A DNA stretch of 64,000 nucleotides. It comes from Syntrophobacter fumaroxidans MPOB. Its GTDB lineage: Bacteria > Desulfobacterota > Syntrophobacteria > Syntrophobacterales > Syntrophobacteraceae. The stretch spans positions 4,018,001-4,082,000 of the forward strand of contig NC_008554.1 in the NCBI RefSeq assembly GCF_000014965.1. Reading direction: 5' to 3'. Within the stretch, counting starts at the first letter, position 1, and each line of letters opens with the position of its first letter. Below the pieces are notes generated by a model. That model ran no database searches and was not told where the DNA came from. It saw only the letters and a list, made by a program, of their open reading frames with translations. Made by a program: the position numbers and the translations under genes. Positions 7,179 to 14,855 of the stretch are shown here, piece by piece.

Positions 7179-9266
7179 TCAATCGAGCCGCTTCACCCGC
7201 ACCTGCGTCTCGTCAAGTGCCGGGCTCCCGCCCGCAAAATCGGAAACGTTTTCCTGGAGCAGCGCGTCGCTGGCTCCTTTCATGCAAGCGCGAGTCTGGA
7301 CCGGCACGGTGTTGCCGAATCCATGGAGCATGAAGACCGCCTCGGGGTGAATGAACTCCGTGACCTTCGCCCTGATGGTGGCCGCGCCTCGGGAAGATGA
7401 GACCTCGACCGGGCAGCCGTCCGTGATGCCGAGTCGCGCCGCGGCGGAGGAATTGATCCAGAGCTCGTTTTCGGAGACAAGCTCGTTGAGATAGGGATTG
7501 TTCTGAGTCGAGCCGTGGGTGTGAACGGCGCAACGGCCCACGAGCAGCCTGAAGGACCCTTCGGAAAGCGGCTCGACCCTGGCGTATGCGGGAAACGAGG
7601 GGAAACCGGCATTCTCCAGCAGGGAACTGACAAACTCGATCTTGCCCGAGGGCGTCTTGAACGGCAGTCCGTTTGCTCTATCCCAGAAAATCGGTTTCTC
7701 GGTCAAGGAGATGAACCCCCTCGCCTGAAGCTCCTCCACCGTCAGACCGGTACCCTGGAGCTGAAAGTTCCAGATGTCCTCGATGGTTTCGAAGGGAAGA
7801 TACTTACCTGCGCCGAGCCGGTCGGCCAGTTGTTTCACGATGAGCCATCCGGGTTTTGTGTCGTGTCGGGGCGTCACCGCCTGTTGGCGGATGCAGAGCT
7901 GGGGTTTGAGCCCGGACACCGCCTGGATGGAATCCCCGCGTTCGAGGTACATGGATTCCGGGAGCACCACATCGGCGCACCAGGCGAATTCATTCATGTT
8001 GATGTCGATGGAGACCAGCAGATCGAGTTTGTCGAGAGCCTCGCGGGTTGCGGAGGCGTCGGGGATGGACTGAAGCGGTTCGAAGCGATTGGCGATCAGC
8101 GCCTTGATGGGGTAGGGCTGTTCGCTGAGGATGGCCTGAGCCAGGGCTTGAGGATTACCGTGCGCCGGATCGGCGATGGGGAACCGGGTGCTGCCGGACC
8201 CGTCGAATCGCGGGCCCGCAATCTTGGGGAATTCCTGGGCGGCGTACTTGCCCAGCTCTCCATACCCCGCCGTCTTCATTCCTTTCTTGAAAAACAGTCC
8301 ACCCGGGGTTTCGATGCTGCCCATCAGGGCATTGAGCATGATGATCGAACGCCGGAGGTAGACTTCGTTCGTGTGGTGAGCGCCCCGGTACCCGTAGTGA
8401 AACGCGACGGCGGGCTTGTCTTCCGCCAACTCTCTTGCCAGGGCCGTGATTTCGGCAGCCGGAATCCCCGTTTCCTCTTCCGCCCGGGCAGGCGTGAAAG
8501 GCTCCACGAAAGCCCGTAGTTCCTCCAGACCGAGCACCCATCGCCGGACAAATTCGGCGTCGAAGAGACCTTCCTCGAGAATAACGTGCATGAGGGCGTA
8601 ATTCAGCGCCAGGTCCGTGCCGGGCCGAATCATCCAGTACCGTGTCGCTTTCGAGGCGGTGACGGTCACTCGGGGGTCGATGTAAGTGAGTTTTGCGCCT
8701 TTTCCCATGGCGCTCAGGAGATTGTTGATCGCCTTGATCTCCAGGGCCTCGAACAGATTCCGTCCGTACATGACGATGTGCTTCGTGTTGGCGTAGTCCA
8801 CCCCAACCTGTGTGTCGTCGTACCCCGTGAGGCTGCGAAATGCGGTGTTCACCGAGCCTTTGCACAGGGCGTCGTGAGTGAAGTGGTTGGGTGATCCGAT
8901 ACCCTTCATGAATGCCTTGCTGATGTGCGTGTTGAGGTTGGTGCGCTCTCCCCAGAGTATGCTGTGCGCTCCGTGGCGCTCGATGATGCCGCGCAGGCGG
9001 TCGGCCACGAAATCCAGCGCTTCGTCCCAGGAGGCCCTGCGCCATTGTCCGGAGCCTCGCGGACCGGTGCGGATCATGGGGTGCCGGAGTCGTTCATGGT
9101 CCTGCAACAGGGCGACACCCGCGGACCCCTTCGCGCACAGCGCGCCTTCGATTCCGGGAACGTGGGGATTTCCCTCGATCCAGAGGACTTCATCGTTCTC
9201 GACGGTCACCTTGATGGGGCATCGTATCGTACACATGAAACACAACGAATATACGTCCCTGGTCAT
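7179..9266 (-). CDS. Molybdopterin oxidoreductase, catalytic subunit, no Tat signal
   Basis: 695-aa member of the DMSO reductase superfamily. Cys9, Cys12, Cys16 and Cys44 form the N-terminal [4Fe-4S] site. The likely Mo ligand is Cys135 (HDALCKGSVNTAF), as in polysulfide/thiosulfate-reductase-like members. Cofactor-binding stretches KHIVMYGRNLFEA, YIDPRVTVTASKA and AWCADVVLPESMYLERGDS are visible and a molybdopterin dinucleotide-binding domain ends the protein (WINSSAAARLGI, then VFMLHGFGNTVPVQTRA). The N terminus starts straight at the cluster motif, so there is no twin-arginine signal, unlike most PsrA/PhsA proteins. An AAAGGA site precedes the ATG at 9266. It is followed by the ferredoxin gene. 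Substrate is not predictable; thiosulfate/polysulfide-reductase-like or another cytoplasmic reaction are options. Confidence 0.9.
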   Translation of the reverse strand: MTRDVYSLCFMCTIRCPIKVTVENDEVLWIEGNPHVPGIEGALCAKGSAGVALLQDHERLRHPMIRTGPRGSGQWRRASWDEALDFVADRLRGIIERHGAHSILWGERTNLNTHISKAFMKGIGSPNHFTHDALCKGSVNTAFRSLTGYDDTQVGVDYANTKHIVMYGRNLFEALEIKAINNLLSAMGKGAKLTYIDPRVTVTASKATRYWMIRPGTDLALNYALMHVILEEGLFDAEFVRRWVLGLEELRAFVEPFTPARAEEETGIPAAEITALARELAEDKPAVAFHYGYRGAHHTNEVYLRRSIIMLNALMGSIETPGGLFFKKGMKTAGYGELGKYAAQEFPKIAGPRFDGSGSTRFPIADPAHGNPQALAQAILSEQPYPIKALIANRFEPLQSIPDASATREALDKLDLLVSIDINMNEFAWCADVVLPESMYLERGDSIQAVSGLKPQLCIRQQAVTPRHDTKPGWLIVKQLADRLGAGKYLPFETIEDIWNFQLQGTGLTVEELQARGFISLTEKPIFWDRANGLPFKTPSGKIEFVSSLLENAGFPSFPAYARVEPLSEGSFRLLVGRCAVHTHGSTQNNPYLNELVSENELWINSSAAARLGITDGCPVEVSSSRGAATIRAKVTEFIHPEAVFMLHGFGNTVPVQTRACMKGASDALLQENVSDFAGGSPALDETQVRVKRLD

Positions 9267-9316
9267 GCATTTTCCTTTCGTGCCTGTCTTCGCGGTGAGA
9301 TTATCGCCAGACCCGG

Positions 9317-9682
9317 TTATTTTATCAATCCCAATGCAAGGCGGACACGCGCTTCAAGCTCATCGAGTTCCACCGGCTTCACCAGGAGGTCCAGTGTGCC
9401 GGAATGAAAGGCTTCTCCGGCAGTCGCCATGGACGGATAACCCGTGATCAGAATGGCTTTAAGCTTCGGCCGGATGCGCAAAAACCGGTCCACGACGTCG
9501 ATCCCGTAAGAGCCGCGCAGTCCTACATCCAGGAGCGCCAGATCGGGTTCCACCCGGGTGACCCATTTCAGCGCTTCCTCGCTGTCCGTGAACGCTTTCA
9601 CCTCATGGCCGAAGGAGGAAATGATCCGGGCCATCAACTGACAGGCATCCCGCTCATCATCCAACACCAGCACCAACGCCAT
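9317..9682 (-). CDS. Single-domain response regulator (receiver only)
   Basis: 121-aa CheY-like receiver. LVLVLDDERDA holds the acidic pocket, LALLDVGLRG carries the phospho-acceptor aspartate, ILITGYPS holds the conserved Thr, and LLVKPVELDEL the Lys. No output domain. The frame starts at 9769, but the ATG at 9682 has AAGGAG 7 bases upstream and begins the domain. It lies 50 bases upstream of the molybdopterin oxidoreductase on the same strand, so the two may be co-transcribed; a partner kinase is not adjacent. Confidence 0.85.
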   Translation of the reverse strand: MALVLVLDDERDACQLMARIISSFGHEVKAFTDSEEALKWVTRVEPDLALLDVGLRGSYGIDVVDRFLRIRPKLKAILITGYPSMATAGEAFHSGTLDLLVKPVELDELEARVRLALGLIK

Positions 9683-10467
9683 CACCACTCCTTGGAATCC
9701 GGCTCGGAGCCCGCCGAAAGATCTCATGCCGCGCTTCGTCCCGTCACCTCCCGTGGGGAAGCGGTTCAAAACGCCGTGATACCTTGAGCAAATATCGTAC
9801 CAGGCGGCTCCCGCCGAGGGCCGAGCCAGGCGATCGAGCGCCTCCCCCCGCTCTCACCCCGATTCCGGGACGGGGCGAGTTGCCCGGGGTCGGGCGGGAG
9901 GGCGTTTCCGGGGCCTCTCAACCGGTGGGAGATGACTTTTACGCTTCATTGTGACCCCCCGGCGATGACGGTTTACGTGAAAGAGTTTTCGGCTTTGACC
10001 CAGTCTCATAATTGATTGTAAGCCCGCATCCCACGGTGGTGAGGGAAAGACGCAACCGTTGTCCGGCGGGCGCAGGGGCTCGAAGTGCAAGTTTTGTATT
10101 GCGGTGCAACAAAAGTGTTGCAGGAAAGGGCGTTCGGCCTTTCCCCGTGCGTTTCCCGCCTCAAGAGCAGTGAAATTGCTGCACCCTGCGTCCAATCTGG
10201 CCATCGCCTGTTGAGGGCCCGGGTCTGCCTCCGGATGACGTCCATCCATGCGCGAGCGGCTTCCCGGGCTCACGGACGGCCGACGGGGTTTCCAGCGGAG
10301 TCAGCCACCGAGGGAACATAAAGGGGGACTTCGTGTTTGGCGCGGTATTTGCTCCAAGGCGGATGGGACTGACCGATGACGAGCGCTCATGGAGAGCGCG
10401 TGTTCCCGGATTTTTGCCCGGGCCCTGGGCCTGGTGCCGATGGTCAAGCGATGCAAGGAGGAAATCG
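9683..10467. other. Long divergent intergenic region
   Basis: 785 bases with no ORF that I can support; the frames here have no family features or ribosome sites. It holds a perfect inverted repeat at 10105-10122 (separate entry), a TTGACC box at 9995-10000 followed after 16 bases by TGTAAG (weak promoter candidate toward the permease genes), and a small GCGCTC/GAGCGC stem at 10383-10399. Its length is unusual for this compact region and suggests regulation of the permease genes. Confidence 0.5.
10105..10122. repeat. Perfect 7-bp inverted repeat, operator or hairpin candidate
   Basis: TGCAACA (10105-10111), loop AAAG, TGTTGCA (10116-10122). The sequence just upstream (TTTTG...TTGC at 10092-10102) can pair imperfectly with GCAACAAAA, giving an alternative stem. 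It lies about 345 bases before the permease gene. A dimeric repressor site or an mRNA hairpin are both possible. Confidence 0.4.
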
Positions 10468-11787
10468 ATGAAGAGATACTGGATTTCGGTGTTGGTTGCG
10501 GTGAGTGCGACCCTGTTCATGTTCTACCAGAATAACGGGATCGCCCAGCAGGCACAGGTGAATCTTTCCCAGGCCGCGCCCGGGGCAAGACCCGAGGTCG
10601 CCCCGGGGGGGGCTCCGGCCGGTGGATTGCCGGAAGCCAAGCCGGAGGCGGGGACCGCCAAGGCGGTCGAACCGGTCACTATTCAAACGGACATGACCGC
10701 ATTGAACAACGGCGGCGTCCTGTCGGTTACGGGAAGCGCCCCGGCGGGGAAACCCGTTTACCTGGAAGTTTGGGCCGAGGACGCGGTCCGGGCCTCGAGA
10801 TTCGATGCGTCGGTGGACAAGGACACCGGAAAGAGGCCGTACATCCTTTACATGACCGAGGCAATGCCGGCGTACTATCGTATTTACACGCCCGGGGAGC
10901 TCAAGGGCACACTGGAGAATATCAAGAAGCTGAAGGGTGACTGGAGTGCTTCCCAGGCGATAAAGGACCTCGGAGCGGAAGCGGCGTATTCGGTACCCGC
11001 GAGGATCAAAATCGACCGGTACCAGGCGACCCTGCTGGGAAGTGTCGTGGGGTCGCGCGGGGACTTGCTGCCCGCCATGGAGGAGAAGGAAAACCGAAGG
11101 CGCTCCATGCAACTGGTCAAAGCCCGCTTCAGAGACCCGGCCAAGGTGTTCATGCCCAACGTGGAAGTGAAGCCTGACGGAACCTTCTCCGCCAAGGTCA
11201 ACATCGATGGGGGTTCCGCGCCCGGCAAGTATTTCATCAGGGCCGTTGCGGACAAAGACGTTAAGAGCCGGACCATCACCGTCGAGAACAATATTTCTTT
11301 TCCCAACATCTATTTCAGCAATGCCGGGACAAGCATCAATTTCTTCGGACCGTTCCTCCTCACCCTCGCGATTGCCATATTCGGGGTGCTGATGGGCGCG
11401 GGAGGAGGATTCATACTGAATCCTCTGCTGGTTTCCCTGTGGCCGCTTCCCCACACGGTGGTCGCGGGCACGGTCATGCCCACGGTGGCCTTTTCCCAGG
11501 CCAGCGGGATCGTCAACTACTCGAAAATCAAGTTCATCAACTGGAAGCTCGGCACCACCATCGGACTGTCCATGGTATTGGGGGCCTTTATCGGCCCCAA
11601 GCTCACGGAATTGGTCTCGCTGAGCCAGTATAAGTTCATTTTCGGATGGATCCTGATCGTGTTGGCCGGCCTCATGTTCTGGCAGACGATGCCCGCCTAT
11701 CTGGCAAAGAACAAGAAGGAACAGGCCATCCTGAAAGAATTCAAGAAAAAGGCCGAAGAGAAAACGCTCCGCCCGGCGGTCGCATAG
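10468..11787 (+). CDS. TauE/SafE-type half-permease with large extracytoplasmic N-terminal domain
   Basis: 439 aa. Residues 1-26 form an uncleaved or cleaved signal segment (MKRYWISVLVAVSATLFMFY), followed by a Pro/Ala/Gly-rich linker and a predicted periplasmic domain to about residue 290 that I do not recognise. From about residue 293 there are about four membrane segments including GVLMGAGGGFILNPLL, the GxGGG...PLL motif of TauE/SafE (DUF81) anion permeases, and a basic cytoplasmic tail. The family normally has two such repeats in one ~250-aa chain; only one is present here, and the other half is encoded by the next gene. The ATG at 10468 has AAGGAGG at good spacing; the upstream frame extension to 10333 is not needed. 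Transported anion unknown (sulfite, sulfoacetate or similar in the family). Confidence 0.75.
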   Translation: MKRYWISVLVAVSATLFMFYQNNGIAQQAQVNLSQAAPGARPEVAPGGAPAGGLPEAKPEAGTAKAVEPVTIQTDMTALNNGGVLSVTGSAPAGKPVYLEVWAEDAVRASRFDASVDKDTGKRPYILYMTEAMPAYYRIYTPGELKGTLENIKKLKGDWSASQAIKDLGAEAAYSVPARIKIDRYQATLLGSVVGSRGDLLPAMEEKENRRRSMQLVKARFRDPAKVFMPNVEVKPDGTFSAKVNIDGGSAPGKYFIRAVADKDVKSRTITVENNISFPNIYFSNAGTSINFFGPFLLTLAIAIFGVLMGAGGGFILNPLLVSLWPLPHTVVAGTVMPTVAFSQASGIVNYSKIKFINWKLGTTIGLSMVLGAFIGPKLTELVSLSQYKFIFGWILIVLAGLMFWQTMPAYLAKNKKEQAILKEFKKKAEEKTLRPAVA

Positions 11788-11989
11788 CGGCCGATCCGAA
11801 AGCGCGAGGCATGATCCTTTCTGTCATTCGCCCGAAAGACCATGAGCCGCAGCCTGCAGCGAAACGTGCGAGCCGCCGCCGGCGCGGCACAGGCGGGAAC
11901 AGAGTCGAAATGCCGGCATCCGGACTTCGCCCGGATGAGGTTAAACGGGTCGTTGGGCATGCTCACAGGCAAGAAAGCGAGGGAAAGTC

Positions 11990-12379
11990 ATGGTAGTTGA
12001 ATTTTGGGGACAAGAGTTCAATGTCAATGTCATCCTGGGGTGTATCGGCGGTTTCGTGATCGCGGTGCTCTCATCGATGTTCGGATTTGGAGGCGGTCCC
12101 TTCATGGTGCCGCTCATGACCGTCGGGTTGAGGCTCCCGATGTTTGTCGTCGTGGGCAGTTCCCTGCTGGCGATTTTCTTCAACACGGTGGTCGGCAGTG
12201 CCCGCCACTTTCAATTCGGCAATTTCGATTTGATATTCTTCCTGGTGATGTTCCCGGCGGCAATCCTCGGCGGGTACATCGCACCGCAGATCGCCAAGCG
12301 GGTAAGCCCCCTGGTGGTGAAAAGAGTCGCGGTCGCGGGATTGCTCCTGCTCGCATTGAATCTGCTCGGCGTCTATTGA
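11990..12379 (+). CDS. TauE/SafE-type half-permease, second half
   Basis: 129-aa membrane protein with about four hydrophobic segments. It carries SSMFGFGGGPFMVPLM, the second copy of the GxGGG...P(L/M) motif of the TauE/SafE family, and VGSARHFQFGNFD, which resembles the loop after the third helix of the repeat. It therefore equals one half of a normal permease and probably pairs with the upstream protein to give eight helices. It starts 202 bases after the upstream stop with its own GAGGGAAAG site, so it is a separate gene and not a simple frameshift. A GC-rich hairpin follows 29 bases after the stop. Confidence 0.75.
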   Translation: MVVEFWGQEFNVNVILGCIGGFVIAVLSSMFGFGGGPFMVPLMTVGLRLPMFVVVGSSLLAIFFNTVVGSARHFQFGNFDLIFFLVMFPAAILGGYIAPQIAKRVSPLVVKRVAVAGLLLLALNLLGVY

Positions 12380-12408
12380 TTCCCGAAAGACGCCCGATGG
12401 TCACGAAA

Positions 12409-12452
12409 ATTCCCGCCCCCCCCGGAGCCCTCTTTAGCTCGGGGGCGGGAAT
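12409..12452. terminator. GC-rich hairpin downstream of the permease genes
   Basis: Perfect 12-bp arms: ATTCCCGCCCCC at 12409-12420 and GGGGGCGGGAAT at 12441-12452, with a 20-base loop that itself can pair GAGC with GCTC. It lies between convergent genes, so it could stop transcription from either side, although no T-run follows. Its right arm abuts the palindromic 9-mer repeats. Confidence 0.5.
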
Positions 12453-12548
12453 AGGTCCTATAAGACCTATAGGACCTGTCAAGAATCTCTGGAGCTTCTC
12501 AGGCAAAGAAGGAAATAGGTCCTATAAGACCTATAGGACCTATCAAGA
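12450..12548. repeat. Two copies of a 35-bp palindromic repeat built on a 9-base unit
   Basis: Copies at 12450-12484 and 12514-12548 differ by one base and are spaced 64 bases start to start. Each has 11-bp inverted arms, ATAGGTCCTAT and ATAGGACCTAT (first copy ends GT), around the loop AAGACCT, and can also be read as three 9-mers of the form ATARGACCT (first unit ATAGGTCCT). The 29-base spacer is unrelated. It lies between convergent genes. Related dispersed palindromes occur in some deltaproteobacteria from general knowledge; I cannot check this one. Confidence 0.85.
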
Positions 12549-12649
12549 GCCCTCGCCGGAGCCGGGCAAAACGAAACGCTTCCGGTGCCCAATGCGACCG
12601 GATTCGTTTCGGGCGTTCGGAACGGCGGCTGAAGGAATCCCGCAGGGGA

Positions 12650-14317
12650 TCACCCGCGTTCGTCTTTCCACCCGCGAAACAGATCCCGGCAGATGAGCCC
12701 GTCCAGAATTTCCTTTCTCGAATCGAAGAGCCGCCGGCTTGCTTTCCTCGCCAGTGCGGCCTCCTCGGTGAAGTGGGCCAGTACGCGGAGGTCTTCCTCG
12801 CCGTACGGTCCCGATCCGCTGCGGGCGCTCATGCCGGCGAGCAAAGCGACCAAACCGAACAGATAAAGGCTCAACGTGGAGATCCTGCGCAGCAGATATT
12901 CCTTCTCCGGCAGTCTGTCCCGATAGAGAAGGTACAACGCGGGAATCATCCTGGAGATTGTCCTTGCGTTGGCTCCGGCCAGCCGCCACGCACGTCTCAT
13001 GATCCTGTTGTCGAATCCGAGCTCCCAATCGATCCTGGCCGCCAGTGCCTTCAGGCAGAAGGTGAGTGCCGCGGTCCGTCTCCCGCCGCGCAGGGCATCC
13101 TTTGCCGTTTTCCGTATCAGGAAGAGAGCCGGATAGATGGAATGAATCTCGGTCGTACCTTCAAACACCGTGGCCACGCGAAAATCCCTCATTCGTTTCT
13201 CGTAAGGCTGGGTCGAGAGATAGCCCGAGCCGCCCGCGACCTGGAGCGCGTCGTAAAGGGTGTCCCAGGCACGGGTGGTTCCGAAAAGCTTGCAGTGGGA
13301 AGTCTCGATGGCAACGTTGAGGCGGGGGGCCGCATTCAGAAAGTGGGCGGCGAAGTCGTTCATGGCCTTGCTCACCGCGGCGTTCACCCGCGCCCTGACC
13401 AGTTTTTCCTGGATCAAGGGGAAATCCCTGATCGGGACTTGGAACTGAACCCGCGTGGAGGACCTTTTCATCATGTCCCGAAGGGACCTTTCCATCATTC
13501 CCACGGAGGCGGCACCCAGGCCGAGCCGGCCGTAGTTGAGAACCGTCATGGCAATTTTGAATCCCTCACCGGGTTTTCCCAGGAGGTTTTCCACGGGAAC
13601 GCGGACGTTCGTGAACCGGACGGGTGCAGTGGAACTTGCCTTTAGGCCCATCTTGGGCATGTCTTTCCCGACTTTGACTCCCTCCCATCCCGTTTCGACG
13701 ATGAAAACCCCCAGGAAGCCGGGGCGCCGGGGATCCATCCGGGCGAATACGGTGAGGCCTCCCGCGTAGTTGGCGTTGGTGATGTATGTTTTCTGCCCGT
13801 TCAGGATGTAATGGCTTCCGTCCGGCGACAGCTCCGCCAGGGTCTCGATATGCTGCGCGTCGGAGCCGATCCGGGGCTCCGTGAGGGCATAGGAGAAGAT
13901 CATCTCGCCTGTCGCCGCCGGAACGAGGTACTTGCGCTTCTGCGCGTCGTTTCCGAACAACTGGACGCCTTTCACACCGATTGAGCAGTGAGCGATGGAG
14001 GCGATGGCAACGGAGACATCCATTTTCACCATCGCTTCGACAAGGCGCATGTATTCCCAGACATTGAAGCCCAGGCCTCCGTACTCCTCCGGAATCGTGA
14101 CCCCGAAAAGACCGATCTCACCCATTCTCCTCAGCATTCTTTCGGGTATTGCGCCCGCGGCCTCGAGTGCCCCCGCGGGATATTCGTCAAGGATGGCGGC
14201 ATATGCCTTTCGGAGGCGATCCACCTTGGCCTCGTCCTGGACAACCCTGAATGATTGAAAGACATCCGGGTCGATCGATCCGTGGAATATCCGTTCAAGA
14301 AAAGCGTCTGGAGGCAT
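12650..14317 (-). CDS. Acyl-CoA dehydrogenase family protein, long form
   Basis: FAD-dependent alpha,beta-dehydrogenation of acyl-CoA. 555 aa, longer than the usual ~380, because of a C-terminal extension after about residue 400. Seen: YGGLGFNVWEY, YALTEPRIGSDAQ (substrate/FAD-binding loop), GQKTYITNANYA, MGLKASSTAPVRFTNVRVP, LQVAGGSGYLSTQPYEKRMRD, and VFEGTTEIHSIYPA with the glutamate used as catalytic base in most members. The extension is helical in look and resembles the tails of VLCAD/ACAD9-type enzymes, but I cannot confirm this. The ATG at 14317 has GGAAGGGA upstream; the ATG at 14341 has none. It stands alone, without electron-transfer flavoprotein genes nearby. Likely role: beta-oxidation of fatty acids or aromatic/branched acids. 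Confidence 0.88.
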   Translation of the reverse strand: MPPDAFLERIFHGSIDPDVFQSFRVVQDEAKVDRLRKAYAAILDEYPAGALEAAGAIPERMLRRMGEIGLFGVTIPEEYGGLGFNVWEYMRLVEAMVKMDVSVAIASIAHCSIGVKGVQLFGNDAQKRKYLVPAATGEMIFSYALTEPRIGSDAQHIETLAELSPDGSHYILNGQKTYITNANYAGGLTVFARMDPRRPGFLGVFIVETGWEGVKVGKDMPKMGLKASSTAPVRFTNVRVPVENLLGKPGEGFKIAMTVLNYGRLGLGAASVGMMERSLRDMMKRSSTRVQFQVPIRDFPLIQEKLVRARVNAAVSKAMNDFAAHFLNAAPRLNVAIETSHCKLFGTTRAWDTLYDALQVAGGSGYLSTQPYEKRMRDFRVATVFEGTTEIHSIYPALFLIRKTAKDALRGGRRTAALTFCLKALAARIDWELGFDNRIMRRAWRLAGANARTISRMIPALYLLYRDRLPEKEYLLRRISTLSLYLFGLVALLAGMSARSGSGPYGEEDLRVLAHFTEEAALARKASRRLFDSRKEILDGLICRDLFRGWKDERG

Positions 14318-14855
14318 AGCTTCCCTTCCGGCGGCAAGCATGGCGCCGATGGAACGGCCGAAGTCGGCGCGGCCGCCCGCACGCTGTCTTAAGGCGAGGG
14401 TGTCATGACCGGCGCGCTGCCGTCATGCGGCTCTCGTCGAACTCGAATTCCCAAAGCCGTGGTGAAAGCGCCGGGCTGTGGAATGGATCTCAGGAACGGT
14501 TTCTCCGGTGTCGAGAAGGCGCAAAAATCCCGTCTCTCCCGGGACCCTTGCCCGAATGCCGGAAAACCTCGGCTTTCCGTGCGGAGCTAGGGCAAAATTA
14601 AAAATAGATGTGGAACATGGAGAATTCAAGTTAATCAGGCTCTTTTTCGATAAAGGAGTAAGGGATCAAGTCCAATCATAAGCACGGGGGACGAGGAGCG
14701 CCTTGTCCCGCCCGGCAGCGCGCGTACCAGCAATGGCCCGAAGAGGGCGGCATTCATCGAAGGGTTGGGATTGATTGGGGTCGACGGATCGATCGTCGCG
14801 TGGAGGGGGCAATCTGAACATCTGAAATTCGTTGAACCGGTAAGCTCGGCGGGAC
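14318..14855. other. Divergent intergenic region
   Basis: About 540 bases between divergent genes with no supported ORF. It is AT-rich at 14590-14665. A TAAAGGAG at 14651-14658 is followed by a poor -10-like match, so a sigma-28 site here is doubtful. Nothing else is recognised. Confidence 0.4.

Noticed and set aside
9854-10273. Open frame of 139 codons in the long gap before the permease
   Set aside because: No ribosome site, composition of random GC-rich DNA, no recognised motif.
12450-12548. Direct repeats that could be a small CRISPR array
   Set aside because: Only two copies, each palindromic with a 9-base period, no cas genes and no spacer set; it is a dispersed palindrome.
12004-12696. 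Open frame of 230 codons across the permease end and repeats
   Set aside because: It overlaps the second half-permease in another frame and its repeated Thr/Tyr/Pro residues come from the 9-base repeats.
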